Shown here: positions 27,571 to 37,374 of the stretch, piece by piece
How positions within the stretch are numbered: the stretch's first letter is position 1
Layout: each line of letters opens with the position of its first letter
Translations under genes and position numbers: made by a program
Notes under the pieces: generated by a model
What the model was told of the DNA's origin: nothing
Databases searched by the model: none
The model's input: only the letters and a program-made list of their open reading frames with translations
Origin: CAZMSD01 sp964568855
GTDB lineage: Bacteria; CAIWAD01
Direction: 5' to 3'
Length of the DNA: 64,000 nucleotides
NCBI GenBank assembly: GCA_964568855.1
Contig: CAZMSD010000003.1
Span: 62,001 to 126,000 of the forward strand

Positions 27571-29793
27571 TCAGGGCCGGTTCCGGTCCACCGCAGGGCG
27601 GCCTGTCATGCCGGCGGAATTCTCGTCGCTCATGGTGGCTTCACCCTCGGCCACGGAATTCCTGATGTCGCTTCCCAGCCGCTGCATGTAAGCCAGCAGG
27701 GCGATCACGTCGCGGTCCGAAAGATCCCGCTCGTAGCCTTGCTCCATCAGGCCCCGGGCCAGCTCATCGGCTTGCCGGCGGGCCATCCCGGAGGCCTTGT
27801 TGATCGCCTCCCCGTAGGGCACGCCCAGCATGGCCATGGCGTCAACCCGGCACTGAATCGCCTCGAAGTCGATCTGCTGTTCAAAGAGCCAGGAATAGGG
27901 CGGCATGATGGACTTGGGCGTCGTGGAGGGCGGATCGTCGAAATGCCTGATGTGCCACAGGTCGGGGTACTTGCCGCCGATGCGGTGCAGGTCGGGTCCG
28001 ATGCGCCGACTGCCCCACTGGAAGGGATGATCGTAGACGAACTCGCCCGGCTTGCTGTACTCGCCGTAGCGCTCGGTCTCGGCGCGGAAAGGCCGGACCA
28101 TCTGCGAGTGGCAATTGTAGCAGCCTTCAGCGACGTAGACATCGCGCCCGTAGAGCTCCAGTGGCGTGTAGGGTTTCACCGCGGCGATGGACGGAATGTT
28201 GGACTTGATCATGAAGGTGGGGATGATCTCGAAGAGCGAGGCCACCACCACGCTGATGACCACCCAGACCGTGAAGACCAGGCCCCTGCGCTCCCAGGCC
28301 CTGTGCCAGGCCATGCTCAGGAATCCGCCCGCGGGGGCTTCGCGCGTTCCGGGCCAGTCGAGGGCCGGGGCCTCGTACACCGGCTCATCGTAGGCGGCCG
28401 GCCGCATGGCCCAGGTCATCAGCAGGTTGATCACGCCCAGCACCACGCTGCCGAAGAAGAGCAGCCCGCCCAGGAAGCGGACCATGTACATGGGCCGCAG
28501 ATGCAGCACGGTCTCGACGAAGTCCGGATAGGCCAGGCGTCCGGAAACGTCGAAGGCGCGCCACATCAGGCCCTGGGTGATGCCGGCCGAGTACATGGAC
28601 ACGATGTACAGCAGGATGCCCACCGTGCCGATCCAGAAATGGGCTTCGGCAAGCTTGCGGCTCCACAGCTTGCCTGTCTGGAAGATCCGCGGCGCTATCC
28701 AGTAGAGGACGGCGAAGGCCATGAAGGCGTTCCAGCCCAGCGTCCCTGCGTGCACGTGCCCGATGGTCCAGTCGGTGTAGTGCGATAGAGCGTTGACACT
28801 CTTGATGGAAAGCAGCGGTCCCTCGAAAGTGCTCATGCCGTAGAAGGTGACGGCCACCACGAAGAACTTGAGGATCGGATCCTCGGCCACCTTGTTCCAG
28901 GCGCCGCGCAGGGTCAGCAAGCCGTTGATCATGCCGCCCCAGGAGGGCATCCAGAGCATCAGGCTGAAGATCATCCCCAGTGTGGAAGCCCAGCCCGGCA
29001 GGGCGGTGTAGTGCAGGTGGTGCGGGCCGGCCCAGATGTAGATGAAGACCAGCGCCCAGAAGTGGAGGATCGAAAGCTTGTAGGAGAAGACCGGCTTTTC
29101 CGCCGCCTTGGGCAGGAAGTAGTACATCAGGCCCAGGATCGGCGTGGTCAGAAAAAAGGCCACCGCGTTGTGTCCGTACCACCATTGCATGAAGGCGTCC
29201 TGCACGCCGGCATAGATGGAATAGCTCTTGAAGGCCCCGGCGATGACCCAGATGTTGTTGAAGATGTGCAGGATGGCCACGGTCACGATGGTGGCGATGT
29301 AGAACCAGATCGCCACGTAGAGGTGCCGTTCGCGCCGCCTGGCAATGGTGCCGAAGAAGTTCAGCGCGAAGACCACCCAGATCACGGCGATGGCGATGTC
29401 GATGGGCCATTCTAGTTCGGCGTACTCGCGGCTTTGCGTGATACCGAAAGGAATGGTCAGTGCGGCCGAGACGATGATCGCCTGCCAGCCCCAGAAATGC
29501 AGCTCGCTCAGGCCCTTGCTGAACAGCCGGGTCTTCAGCAGGCGCTGGGTCGAATAGTAGATCCCGGCGAACATGCCGTTGCCCACGAAGGCGAAGATGG
29601 CCGCATTGGTATGCAGCGGACGCAGACGGCCGAAGGACAACCAGGGCAGATCGAGGTTGAACTGCGGCCAGATCAATTGCATGGCGATCCAGACGCCCAC
29701 CAGCATGGCCACCGCACCCCAGAGCAGGGTGGCCATCAGAAAGCGCCGGACGATCGCATCGTCGTAAGTGAATTGCTCGATGCGTGTATTCAT
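27571..29793 (-). CDS. ccoNO: cbb3 cytochrome oxidase subunits I and II fused (CcoN-CcoO)
   Basis: Start ATG 29793 follows GGGAGG by 5 bases; an in-frame ATG at 29817 lacks a site. The 740-residue chain begins with a 12-helix heme-copper oxidase subunit I of the C family (WWYGHNAVAFFLT with the CuB/heme histidines, HVHAGTLGWNAF). It continues after about residue 475 into a CcoO part: a membrane anchor, then a periplasmic cytochrome c domain with GCYNCHSQMVRPF near residue 550 and the MPPYSWLF axial-Met region. Fused CcoNO is common in Bacteroidota and relatives. The enzyme reduces O2 with high affinity and pumps protons. Confidence 0.96.
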   Translation of the reverse strand: MNTRIEQFTYDDAIVRRFLMATLLWGAVAMLVGVWIAMQLIWPQFNLDLPWLSFGRLRPLHTNAAIFAFVGNGMFAGIYYSTQRLLKTRLFSKGLSELHFWGWQAIIVSAALTIPFGITQSREYAELEWPIDIAIAVIWVVFALNFFGTIARRRERHLYVAIWFYIATIVTVAILHIFNNIWVIAGAFKSYSIYAGVQDAFMQWWYGHNAVAFFLTTPILGLMYYFLPKAAEKPVFSYKLSILHFWALVFIYIWAGPHHLHYTALPGWASTLGMIFSLMLWMPSWGGMINGLLTLRGAWNKVAEDPILKFFVVAVTFYGMSTFEGPLLSIKSVNALSHYTDWTIGHVHAGTLGWNAFMAFAVLYWIAPRIFQTGKLWSRKLAEAHFWIGTVGILLYIVSMYSAGITQGLMWRAFDVSGRLAYPDFVETVLHLRPMYMVRFLGGLLFFGSVVLGVINLLMTWAMRPAAYDEPVYEAPALDWPGTREAPAGGFLSMAWHRAWERRGLVFTVWVVISVVVASLFEIIPTFMIKSNIPSIAAVKPYTPLELYGRDVYVAEGCYNCHSQMVRPFRAETERYGEYSKPGEFVYDHPFQWGSRRIGPDLHRIGGKYPDLWHIRHFDDPPSTTPKSIMPPYSWLFEQQIDFEAIQCRVDAMAMLGVPYGEAINKASGMARRQADELARGLMEQGYERDLSDRDVIALLAYMQRLGSDIRNSVAEGEATMSDENSAGMTGRPAVDRNRP

Positions 29794-29847
29794 TGCACCT
29801 CCCAAACCTGAATCCATGCTTTTACGCAGTGACAGACCTGATCACCG

Positions 29848-29853
29848 ATTATA
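29848..29853 (-). promoter_or_regulatory. possible -10 element for the cco operon
   Basis: The minus strand reads a perfect TATAAT 55 bases upstream of the ccoNO start. No good -35 hexamer is seen at 16-18 bases, so if real it may need an activator. No consensus FNR/Anr site (TTGAT-N4-ATCAA) was found, although cbb3 genes are often under such control. Confidence 0.35.
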
Positions 29854-29988
29854 ACTAATACCAGCGGGAAGGAGCTTGCTGGAACACCTCGAGCGCCTCC
29901 GGGATCGCTTCGCTTCTCTCCACATCGATTCGAACACTAATCCGGGGCGACCGGATTTCTATATTGTCCGCCTACCTGTCAACGAACT

Positions 29989-31173
29989 ATGATCGAAGTC
30001 GAACGACTCTCCAAGACCTTCGTGGTCCACAAGAAGGCGCCCGGCCTGTTGGGCTCGGTGAAATCCCTGGTTAAGCGGGAGAAAATCGAGAAGCGGGCCG
30101 TCCGGGAAGTCTCTCTGCGCATCGGCGAGGGCGAGATCGTGGGCCTGGTGGGAGCCAACGGGGCCGGCAAAACGACCCTGGTCAAGATGCTCGCCGGGAT
30201 CATCCACCCCACGGCCGGGGACGCCTCCGTGCTGGGCTACCGCCCGTGGGAGCGTCATAACGACTTCCGCCGGCAGATCGCGCTGATCATGGGCCAGAAA
30301 GCGCAGCTGTGGTGGGACCTGCCGGCGGCGGACTGCTTCCTGCTGCTCAGGGAGATCTACCAGATCCCGGAGCGCAGGTACCGCGAGACCCTCGACTTCC
30401 TGAGCGGGGCGCTGCGCGTGGGGGCGGAGCTGAACATCCAGATCCGCAGGCTCTCCCTGGGCGAGCGGATGAAGATGGAACTGATCGCCGCTCTGCTGCA
30501 CGATCCGCGCGTGGTCTTCCTGGACGAACCCACCATCGGCCTGGATCTCAGCGCCCAACGGGCGATTCGCGATTTCATCCTGGATTACCGGCGCCGGCAC
30601 CGGCCGGCGATGATCCTCACCAGCCACTACATGGAGGACATCGAGCGCCTCTGCCGGAGGATCGTGATCATCCGCGACGGGGAGTTCGTCTTCGACGGCG
30701 CGCTGGACGAGATCGTCCGCACATTCGCCAGGCACAAGGTCATCACGGTACATCTGCAGCGACGCGAGGCGGAGGTCGAGCTTCCCGCCGGGTTCCGCGG
30801 CGAGGTGATCGAGCGTTCCCGGGACCTGATCCGCGTCAAGGTGGAGCGGGATCACGTGACACAAAGCGCCGCGCGCCTGATCGGCGGACTGCCGGTGCAC
30901 GACCTGAGCATCGAGGAAGTGGACATCGGGACGGTCATCGAGGGCCTGCTGGTGCAGCGGGGCGAGACTCCCGCGGCAGCCTTCCTTGAGGAAGAGCAGG
31001 CGCGGGGACGGATTCCGTCCGATTACGGGGAGGAGGATCTCGCCGGCGCCGGGAGCGAGCGGGAGGATACCACTGAGGACGGCGCGGTCTCGCGGATTCG
31101 AGCGGACACGCATCCGGAGCGCAGCGGCGGCGGAGATCCTCCGCATGATACGGACCCGGCGGAGCGGCCATGA
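29989..31173 (+). CDS. ABC-2 exporter ATP-binding protein (COG4586 type)
   Basis: A 394-residue ATPase with Walker A GANGAGKTT near residue 54, signature LSLGERMKMEL, Walker B VVFLDEPTIGLD and switch His in LTSHYMEDI. The stretch around MGQKAQLWWDLP is typical of the COG4586 subgroup, whose members pair with two membrane proteins of COG4587 and COG3694, exactly as here. The last 70 residues are a hydrophilic, acidic, low-complexity extension (GEEDLAGAGSERED) not needed for the fold. The ATPase energises export of an unknown substrate; related systems have been linked to export of small amphiphiles. It overlaps the next gene by 4 bases (ATGA). Confidence 0.92.
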   Translation: MIEVERLSKTFVVHKKAPGLLGSVKSLVKREKIEKRAVREVSLRIGEGEIVGLVGANGAGKTTLVKMLAGIIHPTAGDASVLGYRPWERHNDFRRQIALIMGQKAQLWWDLPAADCFLLLREIYQIPERRYRETLDFLSGALRVGAELNIQIRRLSLGERMKMELIAALLHDPRVVFLDEPTIGLDLSAQRAIRDFILDYRRRHRPAMILTSHYMEDIERLCRRIVIIRDGEFVFDGALDEIVRTFARHKVITVHLQRREAEVELPAGFRGEVIERSRDLIRVKVERDHVTQSAARLIGGLPVHDLSIEEVDIGTVIEGLLVQRGETPAAAFLEEEQARGRIPSDYGEEDLAGAGSEREDTTEDGAVSRIRADTHPERSGGGDPPHDTDPAERP

Positions 31174-31982
31174 CGCCCAGGTTGTTCCTGCACATAGCGA
31201 ACCTGGAAGCTCGCAAGACCATGAGTTACCGCGCCGATTTCTGGATCAACGTGGTGGTCAGTTTCTTCGCCCAGCTGGGTATCGTGTACTTTCTCTGGCA
31301 GGCGATCTTCAGCGAATCGGGCAGCGAGCGCATCGGCGGCTACGATTTCGATTCGATGCTGCTGTATTACATCCTGGTGATCCTGCTGGGCAAGATCGTC
31401 CGCGGCCGGGAGCATATGGGAGAACTCTCCCAGGACATCTACGACGGCGGACTGTCCCGCTACCTGGTCTATCCCGCGGGCTACTTCCGCTTCAAGTACG
31501 CACAGCACCTGGGCGGGCTGCTGCCGGGGGCGGTGCAGCTGCTCTTCTTCGGCCTGCTGGCGCCCCTGGCGATAGACCTGCCCCCCGGCGAATCCATTCG
31601 TATTACGAACGTCCTGATGGCGACCGCGGCGCTGGGCGTAGGCAATATCCTCTTCTTCCTGCTCAACCTGCCCCAGCAGGCCGTGGCCTTCTGGGCGGAC
31701 AACGTGTGGAGCCTGGCCGTCCTGATGCGCTTCCTCGCGGCGCTGCTGGGAGGCATGCTGCTGCCTTTGAGCCTGTTCCCCGAATGGGCGGTGGCCGTGC
31801 TGAACTACCTGCCCTTCAGGTATCTCTACGATTTTCCCGTGAATCTCCTGCTGGGGCGGATCACGCCGGCGGGATGGATCACGGGCATGGCCGTTTCGCT
31901 GGCCTGGTGCGGGCTGCTGGCGCTCGCCGCAAGGGTCGTCTGGCGACGGGGGGAGCTGAGTTACTCGGGCGTGGGCATCTGA
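31170..31982 (+). CDS. ABC-2 exporter permease (COG4587 type)
   Basis: A 270-residue membrane protein with six predicted helices. The N-terminal half contains YRADFWINVVVSFFAQ and the family-like segment YLVYPAGYFRFKYAQ. The C-terminal part has a cluster of Leu-rich helices (LLGGMLLPLSLFPEWAVAVLNYLPFRYLYDFP) that matches the ABC-2 permease pattern PFxxxxxxP. It is translationally coupled to the ATPase and followed 19 bases later by the second permease. Confidence 0.88.
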   Translation: MTPRLFLHIANLEARKTMSYRADFWINVVVSFFAQLGIVYFLWQAIFSESGSERIGGYDFDSMLLYYILVILLGKIVRGREHMGELSQDIYDGGLSRYLVYPAGYFRFKYAQHLGGLLPGAVQLLFFGLLAPLAIDLPPGESIRITNVLMATAALGVGNILFFLLNLPQQAVAFWADNVWSLAVLMRFLAALLGGMLLPLSLFPEWAVAVLNYLPFRYLYDFPVNLLLGRITPAGWITGMAVSLAWCGLLALAARVVWRRGELSYSGVGI

Positions 31983-32001
31983 TCTACGGCGCGGAAAAAC
32001 G

Positions 32002-32790
32002 ATGAAACGGTATTTGCGGCTCTACCTCTACTTCCTGCGCTTCTCCTTCAGCCGGGCGATGGAGTTCCGCATCGACTTCTTTTTCCGCATCGTGATGGAC
32101 AGCCTGTTCTATGCCGTGCAGATCGCCTTCTTCGGCGTGATCTACCGTCACACGGCCCTGCTGGGCGGCTGGAACTTCGACCAGGTGCTGATCTTCACCT
32201 GCGGCTTCTTCCTGATCGACGCCATCCACATGACGGTCTTCGCCAACAACATGTGGTGGCTGCCCTTCTTCGTCAACAAGGGCGACCTGGACTACTACCT
32301 GGTCCGGCCCGTCTCTTCGCTGTTCTTTCTGAGCCTGCGCGACTTCGCCGCCAATTCATTCGTCAACCTGCTGATCGCTTCGGGCCTGCTGGCCTGGGCC
32401 CTGACGCGGGTCCAGTTGCAGTTAGCGACTGGCGACATCGCAGTCTACGTGCTGCTGCTGATCAACGGTGGGATCATCTACTACCTGGTGCATATAAGCT
32501 TCCTGATCCCGGTCTTCTGGCTGCATTCCAACCGGGGCCTGGGCGAGATGTTCTACGCGCTGGAGAAATACAGCGACCGCCCGGACAGGATCTACCACGG
32601 CTACCTGAGAAGGCTGCTGGTGACCCTGCTGCCCTTCGCGCTGGTGGCTTCCTACCCGGCCCGGGCGCTCTTCGAGGGACTCTCGGCGACGCTGCTGCTG
32701 CACATCGGCGCCGTTACGGTCTGCGCCTTCCTGTTCGTGAAGTGGTTCTGGCACAAGGCGCTGAGCGCCTATTCCTCGGCCTCCTCCTGA
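32002..32790 (+). CDS. ABC-2 exporter permease (COG3694 type)
   Basis: A 262-residue membrane protein with six predicted helices. The N-terminal FSFSRAMEFRIDFFFRI and the central NKGDLDYYLVRPVSSLF segment (the LDxxLxRP motif) mark this permease family. Together with the preceding ATPase and permease it forms a heteromeric exporter. The gene runs 22 bases into the convergent trpA 3' end. No terminator was seen in this overlap. Confidence 0.88.
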   Translation: MKRYLRLYLYFLRFSFSRAMEFRIDFFFRIVMDSLFYAVQIAFFGVIYRHTALLGGWNFDQVLIFTCGFFLIDAIHMTVFANNMWWLPFFVNKGDLDYYLVRPVSSLFFLSLRDFAANSFVNLLIASGLLAWALTRVQLQLATGDIAVYVLLLINGGIIYYLVHISFLIPVFWLHSNRGLGEMFYALEKYSDRPDRIYHGYLRRLLVTLLPFALVASYPARALFEGLSATLLLHIGAVTVCAFLFVKWFWHKALSAYSSASS

Positions 32791-33638
32791 GGGCGGAGGG
32801 CGGCCTCCCGCATCTCGCGGACGAACAGCTCCAGGTTCTTCAGCATTCCTTTCCGATCGTCCAGCCCGCGGCTTATCCGCTGCACAATCGCCGACCCGCA
32901 GATGGCTCCCGCCGCCCCCGCCCGAATGATGCGTGTCACGTGTTCCGGTCGTGACACGCCGAAGCCCACCAGGGGAGGCGGCGCTCCCGCCTTCTCCAGC
33001 CGGGCGAACAGGCCCTCGAGCCCCGCTCCGGATTCCCGTTCGGTGCCCGTCACTCCGCTGCGGGATACGACGTAGGTGTAGCCGCGGCAATTCCCGGCGA
33101 TCTGTTCCAGGCGGTCCGGGGGGGTGTTCGGCGCGACGATCTGCACCGGTGCCACGCCCGCCTGGAGCGCCAGCCTGGAAAAGGGGGCGGCCTCGAGACT
33201 CGGCAGGTCGGCTATCAGCACCGAATCCGCCCCTGCTTCGCTCGCCCCGCGGTAGAAGGCCGCCGCCTTCCCGGTAAGGGGATCGACCGCGTCTTCTTCC
33301 CCCCCGCCTCCGCCGTTGTAGACCAGGTTGGCGTAGACCAGCAATCCCAGCGGCAGCCCGGGATGCCCGTCCCGGAAGGCGTGGATGATCTCGAATGCCC
33401 GCCGGCAGGTGACGCTCGCCTCGAGCGCCCGGATGTCCGCTTCCTGTATCACGGGACCATCGGCGACGGGATCGGAAAATGGAATTCCCAGCTCGAGGGC
33501 GTCCGCCCCTCCGGCCGCCAGGGCCTCGAGGATGCGCAGGCTGGTACGCGGATCGGGATCGCCCAGCACGACGAAGGGCACGAAGGCTCCGCGCCCCGCG
33601 GATTTCAGGTCTCGAAACAGCGCCTCGTATCTGTCCAT
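32769..33638 (-). CDS. trpA: tryptophan synthase alpha chain
   Basis: A 289-residue TIM-barrel enzyme that cleaves indole-glycerol phosphate to indole and glyceraldehyde 3-phosphate. Catalytic Glu is in ALELGIPFSDPVADGPVIQ, catalytic Asp in LIADLPSLEA, and the phosphate-binding loops are VVSRSGVTG and GFGVSRPEHV. A Gly-Gly-Gly-rich insertion (YNGGGGGEED) lies after strand 3. Last gene of the trp operon. It is separated from trpB by a 90-base spacer rich in inverted repeats, an unusual gap because the two subunits normally need balanced synthesis. Confidence 0.96.
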   Translation of the reverse strand: MDRYEALFRDLKSAGRGAFVPFVVLGDPDPRTSLRILEALAAGGADALELGIPFSDPVADGPVIQEADIRALEASVTCRRAFEIIHAFRDGHPGLPLGLLVYANLVYNGGGGGEEDAVDPLTGKAAAFYRGASEAGADSVLIADLPSLEAAPFSRLALQAGVAPVQIVAPNTPPDRLEQIAGNCRGYTYVVSRSGVTGTERESGAGLEGLFARLEKAGAPPPLVGFGVSRPEHVTRIIRAGAAGAICGSAIVQRISRGLDDRKGMLKNLELFVREMREAALRPQEEAEE

Positions 33639-33728
33639 TCCTTCGCCCGTCGTTTCGGGATCCCCGGTTCGGCGGATCCGCGTGTATCACACACGGGCGG
33701 ATCCCGATCCGCCCACCCGGGATTCTTC
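33639..33728. repeat. inverted repeats between trpB and trpA
   Basis: The 90-base spacer contains a 9-bp inverted repeat with a 2-base centre at 33695-33714 (GGGCGGATC / GATCCGCCC), a related palindrome GCGGATCCGC near 33672-33681, and the heptamer GTATCAC (33684-33690) flanked by CGTGT and ACACG. Three copies of the GGCGGATC core sit within 45 bases. Possible roles are mRNA processing, a stabilising stem, or a protein site. Confidence 0.55.
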
Positions 33729-34928
33729 TCAGTCGAGAGTGAAGCCCATCCGGCGGGCCACCTGGCTCATGTCCTTGTCGCCCCTGCCGGACAGGTTGAC
33801 CAGCAGCAGGGGCGGCTGATCCGCGGACAAACCGGGACCCACGCTTTCGGCGAGCTTCAGCGCCTGGGCCACGGCGTGGGCCGATTCCAGCGCCGGGATG
33901 ATGCCCTCGTCGCGGGACAGCCGCTCGAAGGCCGCCAGCGCCTCCTCGTCGGTCACCCCCACGTACTCGGCGCGTCCCGTCCGGCAGAGGTGGGCGTGCT
34001 GGGGCCCCACCCCGGGGTAGTCCAGGCCGGCGGAAACGGAATGCGACTCCCGGACCTGGCCCTCCTCGTCCTGCAGCAGCAGGCTCAGCGCGCCGTGGAG
34101 GATGCCCGCCCGACCCTTCTGGATCGTGGCCCCGTGCTTCAAAGTGTGCAGGCCGTGACCGGCCGCCTCCACGCCCACCAGCCGAACCGCGGGATCGTCC
34201 AGGAAGGCGTTGAAGATCCCGATGGCGTTGGATCCTCCGCCCACGCAGGCCAGCACGGCCTCGGGCAACCGGCCCTCGGCTTCCAGGAGCTGCTCCCTGG
34301 ACTCGTCCCCGATCACGCGCTGAAAATCCCTGACCAAGGAAGGGAAGGGGTGCGGCCCGGCCGCCGTACCCAGCAGGTAGTGGGTCTCGGCGAAGGAATC
34401 GGCCCAGTCGCGAAGGGCCTCGTTGATGGCGTCCTTGAGGGTCTGCGATCCGCTCTCGACGGGTATCACATCGGCGCCCAGCAGCTCCATCCGAAATACG
34501 TTCAGCCGCTGGCGCTCCACGTCGCGGACGCCCATGTATACACAGGTCTCCAAGCCGAAGAGCGCCCCCGCTATAGCGGTGGCCACGCCGTGCTGGCCCG
34601 CCCCGGTCTCGGCGATCAGCCTGCGCTTGCCCATCCTCCGCGCCAGCAGGCCCTGGCCCAGCACCTGGTTCGTCTTGTGCGCCCCGCCGTGCAGCAGGTC
34701 TTCGCGTTTCAGCAGGATCCGGGCGCCGCTCTCCGCTCCCAGGTTCCGGCAGCGGTAGATCGGGGTGGGCCGCCCGGCGTATTCCGCAAGCAGCTCGCGG
34801 AGTTCGGCGGCGAATTCCCGGTCGTCGATCGCATCGAGGTAGGCCGCCTCGAGCTGCTCCAGGGCGGGCAGCAGAATCTCCGGCACGTAGCAGCCGCCGA
34901 ACTCGCCGAATCGTCCGCTCTTACGCAT
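33729..34928 (-). CDS. trpB: tryptophan synthase beta chain
   Basis: A 399-residue PLP enzyme that joins indole and serine. It begins with the TrpB hallmark [13 protein letters not shown], has the PLP lysine in [29 protein letters not shown] for the serine-binding loop, and GGGSNAIG for phosphate binding. It is the standard TrpB1 type that partners TrpA. It overlaps trpCF by 8 bases. Confidence 0.97.
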   Translation of the reverse strand: MRKSGRFGEFGGCYVPEILLPALEQLEAAYLDAIDDREFAAELRELLAEYAGRPTPIYRCRNLGAESGARILLKREDLLHGGAHKTNQVLGQGLLARRMGKRRLIAETGAGQHGVATAIAGALFGLETCVYMGVRDVERQRLNVFRMELLGADVIPVESGSQTLKDAINEALRDWADSFAETHYLLGTAAGPHPFPSLVRDFQRVIGDESREQLLEAEGRLPEAVLACVGGGSNAIGIFNAFLDDPAVRLVGVEAAGHGLHTLKHGATIQKGRAGILHGALSLLLQDEEGQVRESHSVSAGLDYPGVGPQHAHLCRTGRAEYVGVTDEEALAAFERLSRDEGIIPALESAHAVAQALKLAESVGPGLSADQPPLLLVNLSGRGDKDMSQVARRMGFTLD

Positions 34929-36309
34929 CGCTCCTCCGGCCTCCCCCGCGCAGCGCGGCGAAGGCTTGCTCGAGCAGGCCCCGGTCCTTCCGTCCCGGGG
35001 CGCTCTCCACGCCGGAATTGACGTCCAGGGCCCAGCAGCCCAGCGCGTCGGCGGCGGCCAGGTTTCCCGGCTCCAGCCCGCCGGCGAGTATCACGCGGTC
35101 CTTTTCGTCGCAGCCTTCGAGCAGGCTCCAGTCGAAGGTCCCGCCCGTCCCGCCGCGCGCGCCGGCCGTCCAGGCATCCAGCAGCAGCCGATCCGCGCCG
35201 GTTTCCGCGAGACTCGGGAGCGAATCCTTCACGCGCACCGCTTTCCATGTTTCGCAGGACGCCGGCAGCAACGGGCGCAGCCGTGATACGTACTCCACGT
35301 CTTCGTCGCCGTGAAGCTGCACGGCGGCCAGTTCCAGGCGCGCGGCCAGTTCCGCCACGGTGTCCGGATCCTCGTTCACGAAGACGCCGGTCCAGTTCAA
35401 GGGTACGCCGGACTTGATCTCGACCGCGGCGGCTTCGCCCACACGGCGCGGAGATTCGGGAGCGAAAATCAGGCCGCCCCAGCTCGCGCCCCGTTCCCGG
35501 GCGATCCGCGCGTCCTCGTTACTCGTGAGACCGCAGACCTTGACCGGGCCGAAGAGCAGCCCGCGCAGGGCCGATTCCAGGTCGTCCTCGGCCATCAGCG
35601 AAGATCCCACCAGGAAGGCGTCGGCGTGGGGCGCCAGCCTCCGCAGGTCCCGCCGGCCGCGGATCCCCGATTCGCAGACCACCAGCCTGTCTCCGGGAAC
35701 CAGCGGGGCGAGCTCCTCGCAGACCGCCAGGTCCACCTGCAGGGTGCGCAGATCCCTGTTGTTGATGCCCACGATCCCGGCGCCGAGATCCAGGGCCCGC
35801 CGGACTTCCCCGCGCGTGTGGGCCTCGGCCAGGACGTCCATGCCGTATTCAACCGCCGCCCGGCGGCAGGCTCCGAATCCCTCGTCGTCCAGGACCGAAA
35901 GCATCAGCAGCACGGCGTCGGCCCCCCAGGCGCGCGCCTCGTAGACCTGATAGGGCTCGAGCACGAAATCCTTCAGCAGCACCGGCTGGCTAAGCTCGGC
36001 GCGAACGGCCCGCAGGTGCTCCGGGCTTCCCCCGAAGAAGCGCTCGTCGGTGAGCACGGAAACGGCGTCGGCGTAGGGCGCGTAGCTCCGGGCGATGCCG
36101 GCGGGATCGTAGTCGGTCCGGATCAGGCCGCCCGAGGGCGAGGCCCGCTTGCTTTCCAGGATGAAACCGCGCCTGGGATCGGAAAGAGCCCGGGCCAGGC
36201 TGCGCTCGCTGGGCGCCAGGCCGCGCAGGATCTCCGCCGTGGGCCGCCGCTGCTTGCGTTCCGCCACTTCATCGGCCTTGACGGCCAGGATGTCGGCCAG
36301 GATCGACAC
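34921..36309 (-). CDS. trpCF: fused indole-glycerol-phosphate synthase / phosphoribosylanthranilate isomerase
   Basis: A 462-residue bifunctional enzyme. The TrpC half (1 to about 250) has [13 protein letters not shown] with catalytic Lys, [26 protein letters not shown] and VCESGIRGR. The TrpF half (about 255-455) opens with [12 protein letters not shown] (catalytic Cys), [22 protein letters not shown] and LLLDAW (catalytic Asp), and ends with LDVNSGVES. The order TrpC-TrpF is that of enterobacteria. GTG 36309 follows the trpD stop with no gap. Confidence 0.96.
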   Translation of the reverse strand: MSILADILAVKADEVAERKQRRPTAEILRGLAPSERSLARALSDPRRGFILESKRASPSGGLIRTDYDPAGIARSYAPYADAVSVLTDERFFGGSPEHLRAVRAELSQPVLLKDFVLEPYQVYEARAWGADAVLLMLSVLDDEGFGACRRAAVEYGMDVLAEAHTRGEVRRALDLGAGIVGINNRDLRTLQVDLAVCEELAPLVPGDRLVVCESGIRGRRDLRRLAPHADAFLVGSSLMAEDDLESALRGLLFGPVKVCGLTSNEDARIARERGASWGGLIFAPESPRRVGEAAAVEIKSGVPLNWTGVFVNEDPDTVAELAARLELAAVQLHGDEDVEYVSRLRPLLPASCETWKAVRVKDSLPSLAETGADRLLLDAWTAGARGGTGGTFDWSLLEGCDEKDRVILAGGLEPGNLAAADALGCWALDVNSGVESAPGRKDRGLLEQAFAALRGGGRRSDA

Positions 36310-37374
36310 TCAACCGCTCCCCGGATTTGCGTCCCCGGATTCCGCCGACCGCGTCATCTCAGCCCACCGCTCGAGGCGTCCCAGGGCCGCATCGATCTCG
36401 AGGATTTCCAGGCAGCTTTCCACGCCGGCGCGCAGGTCGGCGGCGCGCCCGCTGATCCAGAGCAGCGCCCCCGCGTTGAGGGCCGTCGCCTCGCGGTGGG
36501 CCGGCGCCCCCCTTCCTCCCAGCAGGTTGCGCAGCAGTCGCGCGTTCTCCTCAGGACCCGCGCCGGCCAGTTCCTCGATCGAGCGCCTGGCGAGTCCGAG
36601 TCCCGCCGGGTCCAGCTCGAGTTCCTCCACGGCTCCCTCGCGCCACCAGGCGGCCCTGCTGGGGGCGTGCAGCGCCAGCTCGTCCAGCCCGGCGCCGTGG
36701 ACCACCAGCGCCGAGCGGCAACCCAGCACGCCCAGCGTCTCGGCCAGCGTCCGGCAGAGTTCCGGATCGTAGACGCCCAGCAGCTGGTACTGGGGCGCGG
36801 CGGGATTGGCCAGGGGTCCCAGCAGGTTGAAGATCGTGCGCAGGCCCAGCGCCCTGCGCACCGGCATGGCGTGCCTGACGCCCGCGTGATACTGCGGCGC
36901 GAAGAGGAAACAGATCCGCTCCCGCTCCACCGCGGCGTGTGACACATCCACCGGCGCGTCGACCCGGACGCCGCAGAGTTCCAGCACGTCCGCCGAGCCG
37001 CAGCGCGAAGACACGGAACGGTTGCCGTGCTTGACGATCTTCAATCCCGCCTCCGCCGCCAGCAGGGCTGCGGCGGTGGAGATGTTCAGCGTGTGGGCCC
37101 CGTCGCCGCCGGTCCCGCAACTGTCGGCGCAGCCGCCTTCCACCGCGGGAAAAGGCAGGGCGTTGGCGCGCAGGGCTTCCGCCGCGCCGGCGATCTCGAG
37201 CGGGCTTTCCCCGCCGTTCGACTTGAGCGCGATCAGCAGGGCGGCGATCTCCACCGGATCCACCTCGCCGCGCACGATTCCGAGGAAGGCTCTCCGCGTC
37301 TCGTCGCGGTCGAGGCGCTTGCCGCCGCAGAGGCGCTCCACCAGCCGGCCGGTTTCAAGTTCGACGTCGCTCAT
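36310..37374 (-). CDS. trpD: anthranilate phosphoribosyltransferase
   Basis: A 354-residue enzyme transferring the phosphoribosyl group of PRPP to anthranilate. It has the family blocks DSCGTGGDGAHTLNIST (PRPP-binding glycine loop), KHGNRSVSSRCGSADVLE, FLFAPQYHAGV, RTIFNLLGPLANPA and VVHGAGLDELAL. ATG 37374 overlaps the end of trpG by 4 bases (ATGA). A longer open frame upstream is the trpG gene in another frame. TrpD is a separate protein here, not fused to TrpG as in enterobacteria. Confidence 0.96.
   Translation of the reverse strand: MSDVELETGRLVERLCGGKRLDRDETRRAFLGIVRGEVDPVEIAALLIALKSNGGESPLEIAGAAEALRANALPFPAVEGGCADSCGTGGDGAHTLNISTAAALLAAEAGLKIVKHGNRSVSSRCGSADVLELCGVRVDAPVDVSHAAVERERICFLFAPQYHAGVRHAMPVRRALGLRTIFNLLGPLANPAAPQYQLLGVYDPELCRTLAETLGVLGCRSALVVHGAGLDELALHAPSRAAWWREGAVEELELDPAGLGLARRSIEELAGAGPEENARLLRNLLGGRGAPAHREATALNAGALLWISGRAADLRAGVESCLEILEIDAALGRLERWAEMTRSAESGDANPGSG

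Noticed and set aside
29818..29988. FNR/Anr box upstream of ccoNO
   Set aside because: No TTGAT-N4-ATCAA match; only a GTGA...TCAC pair with wrong spacing near 29829-29845.
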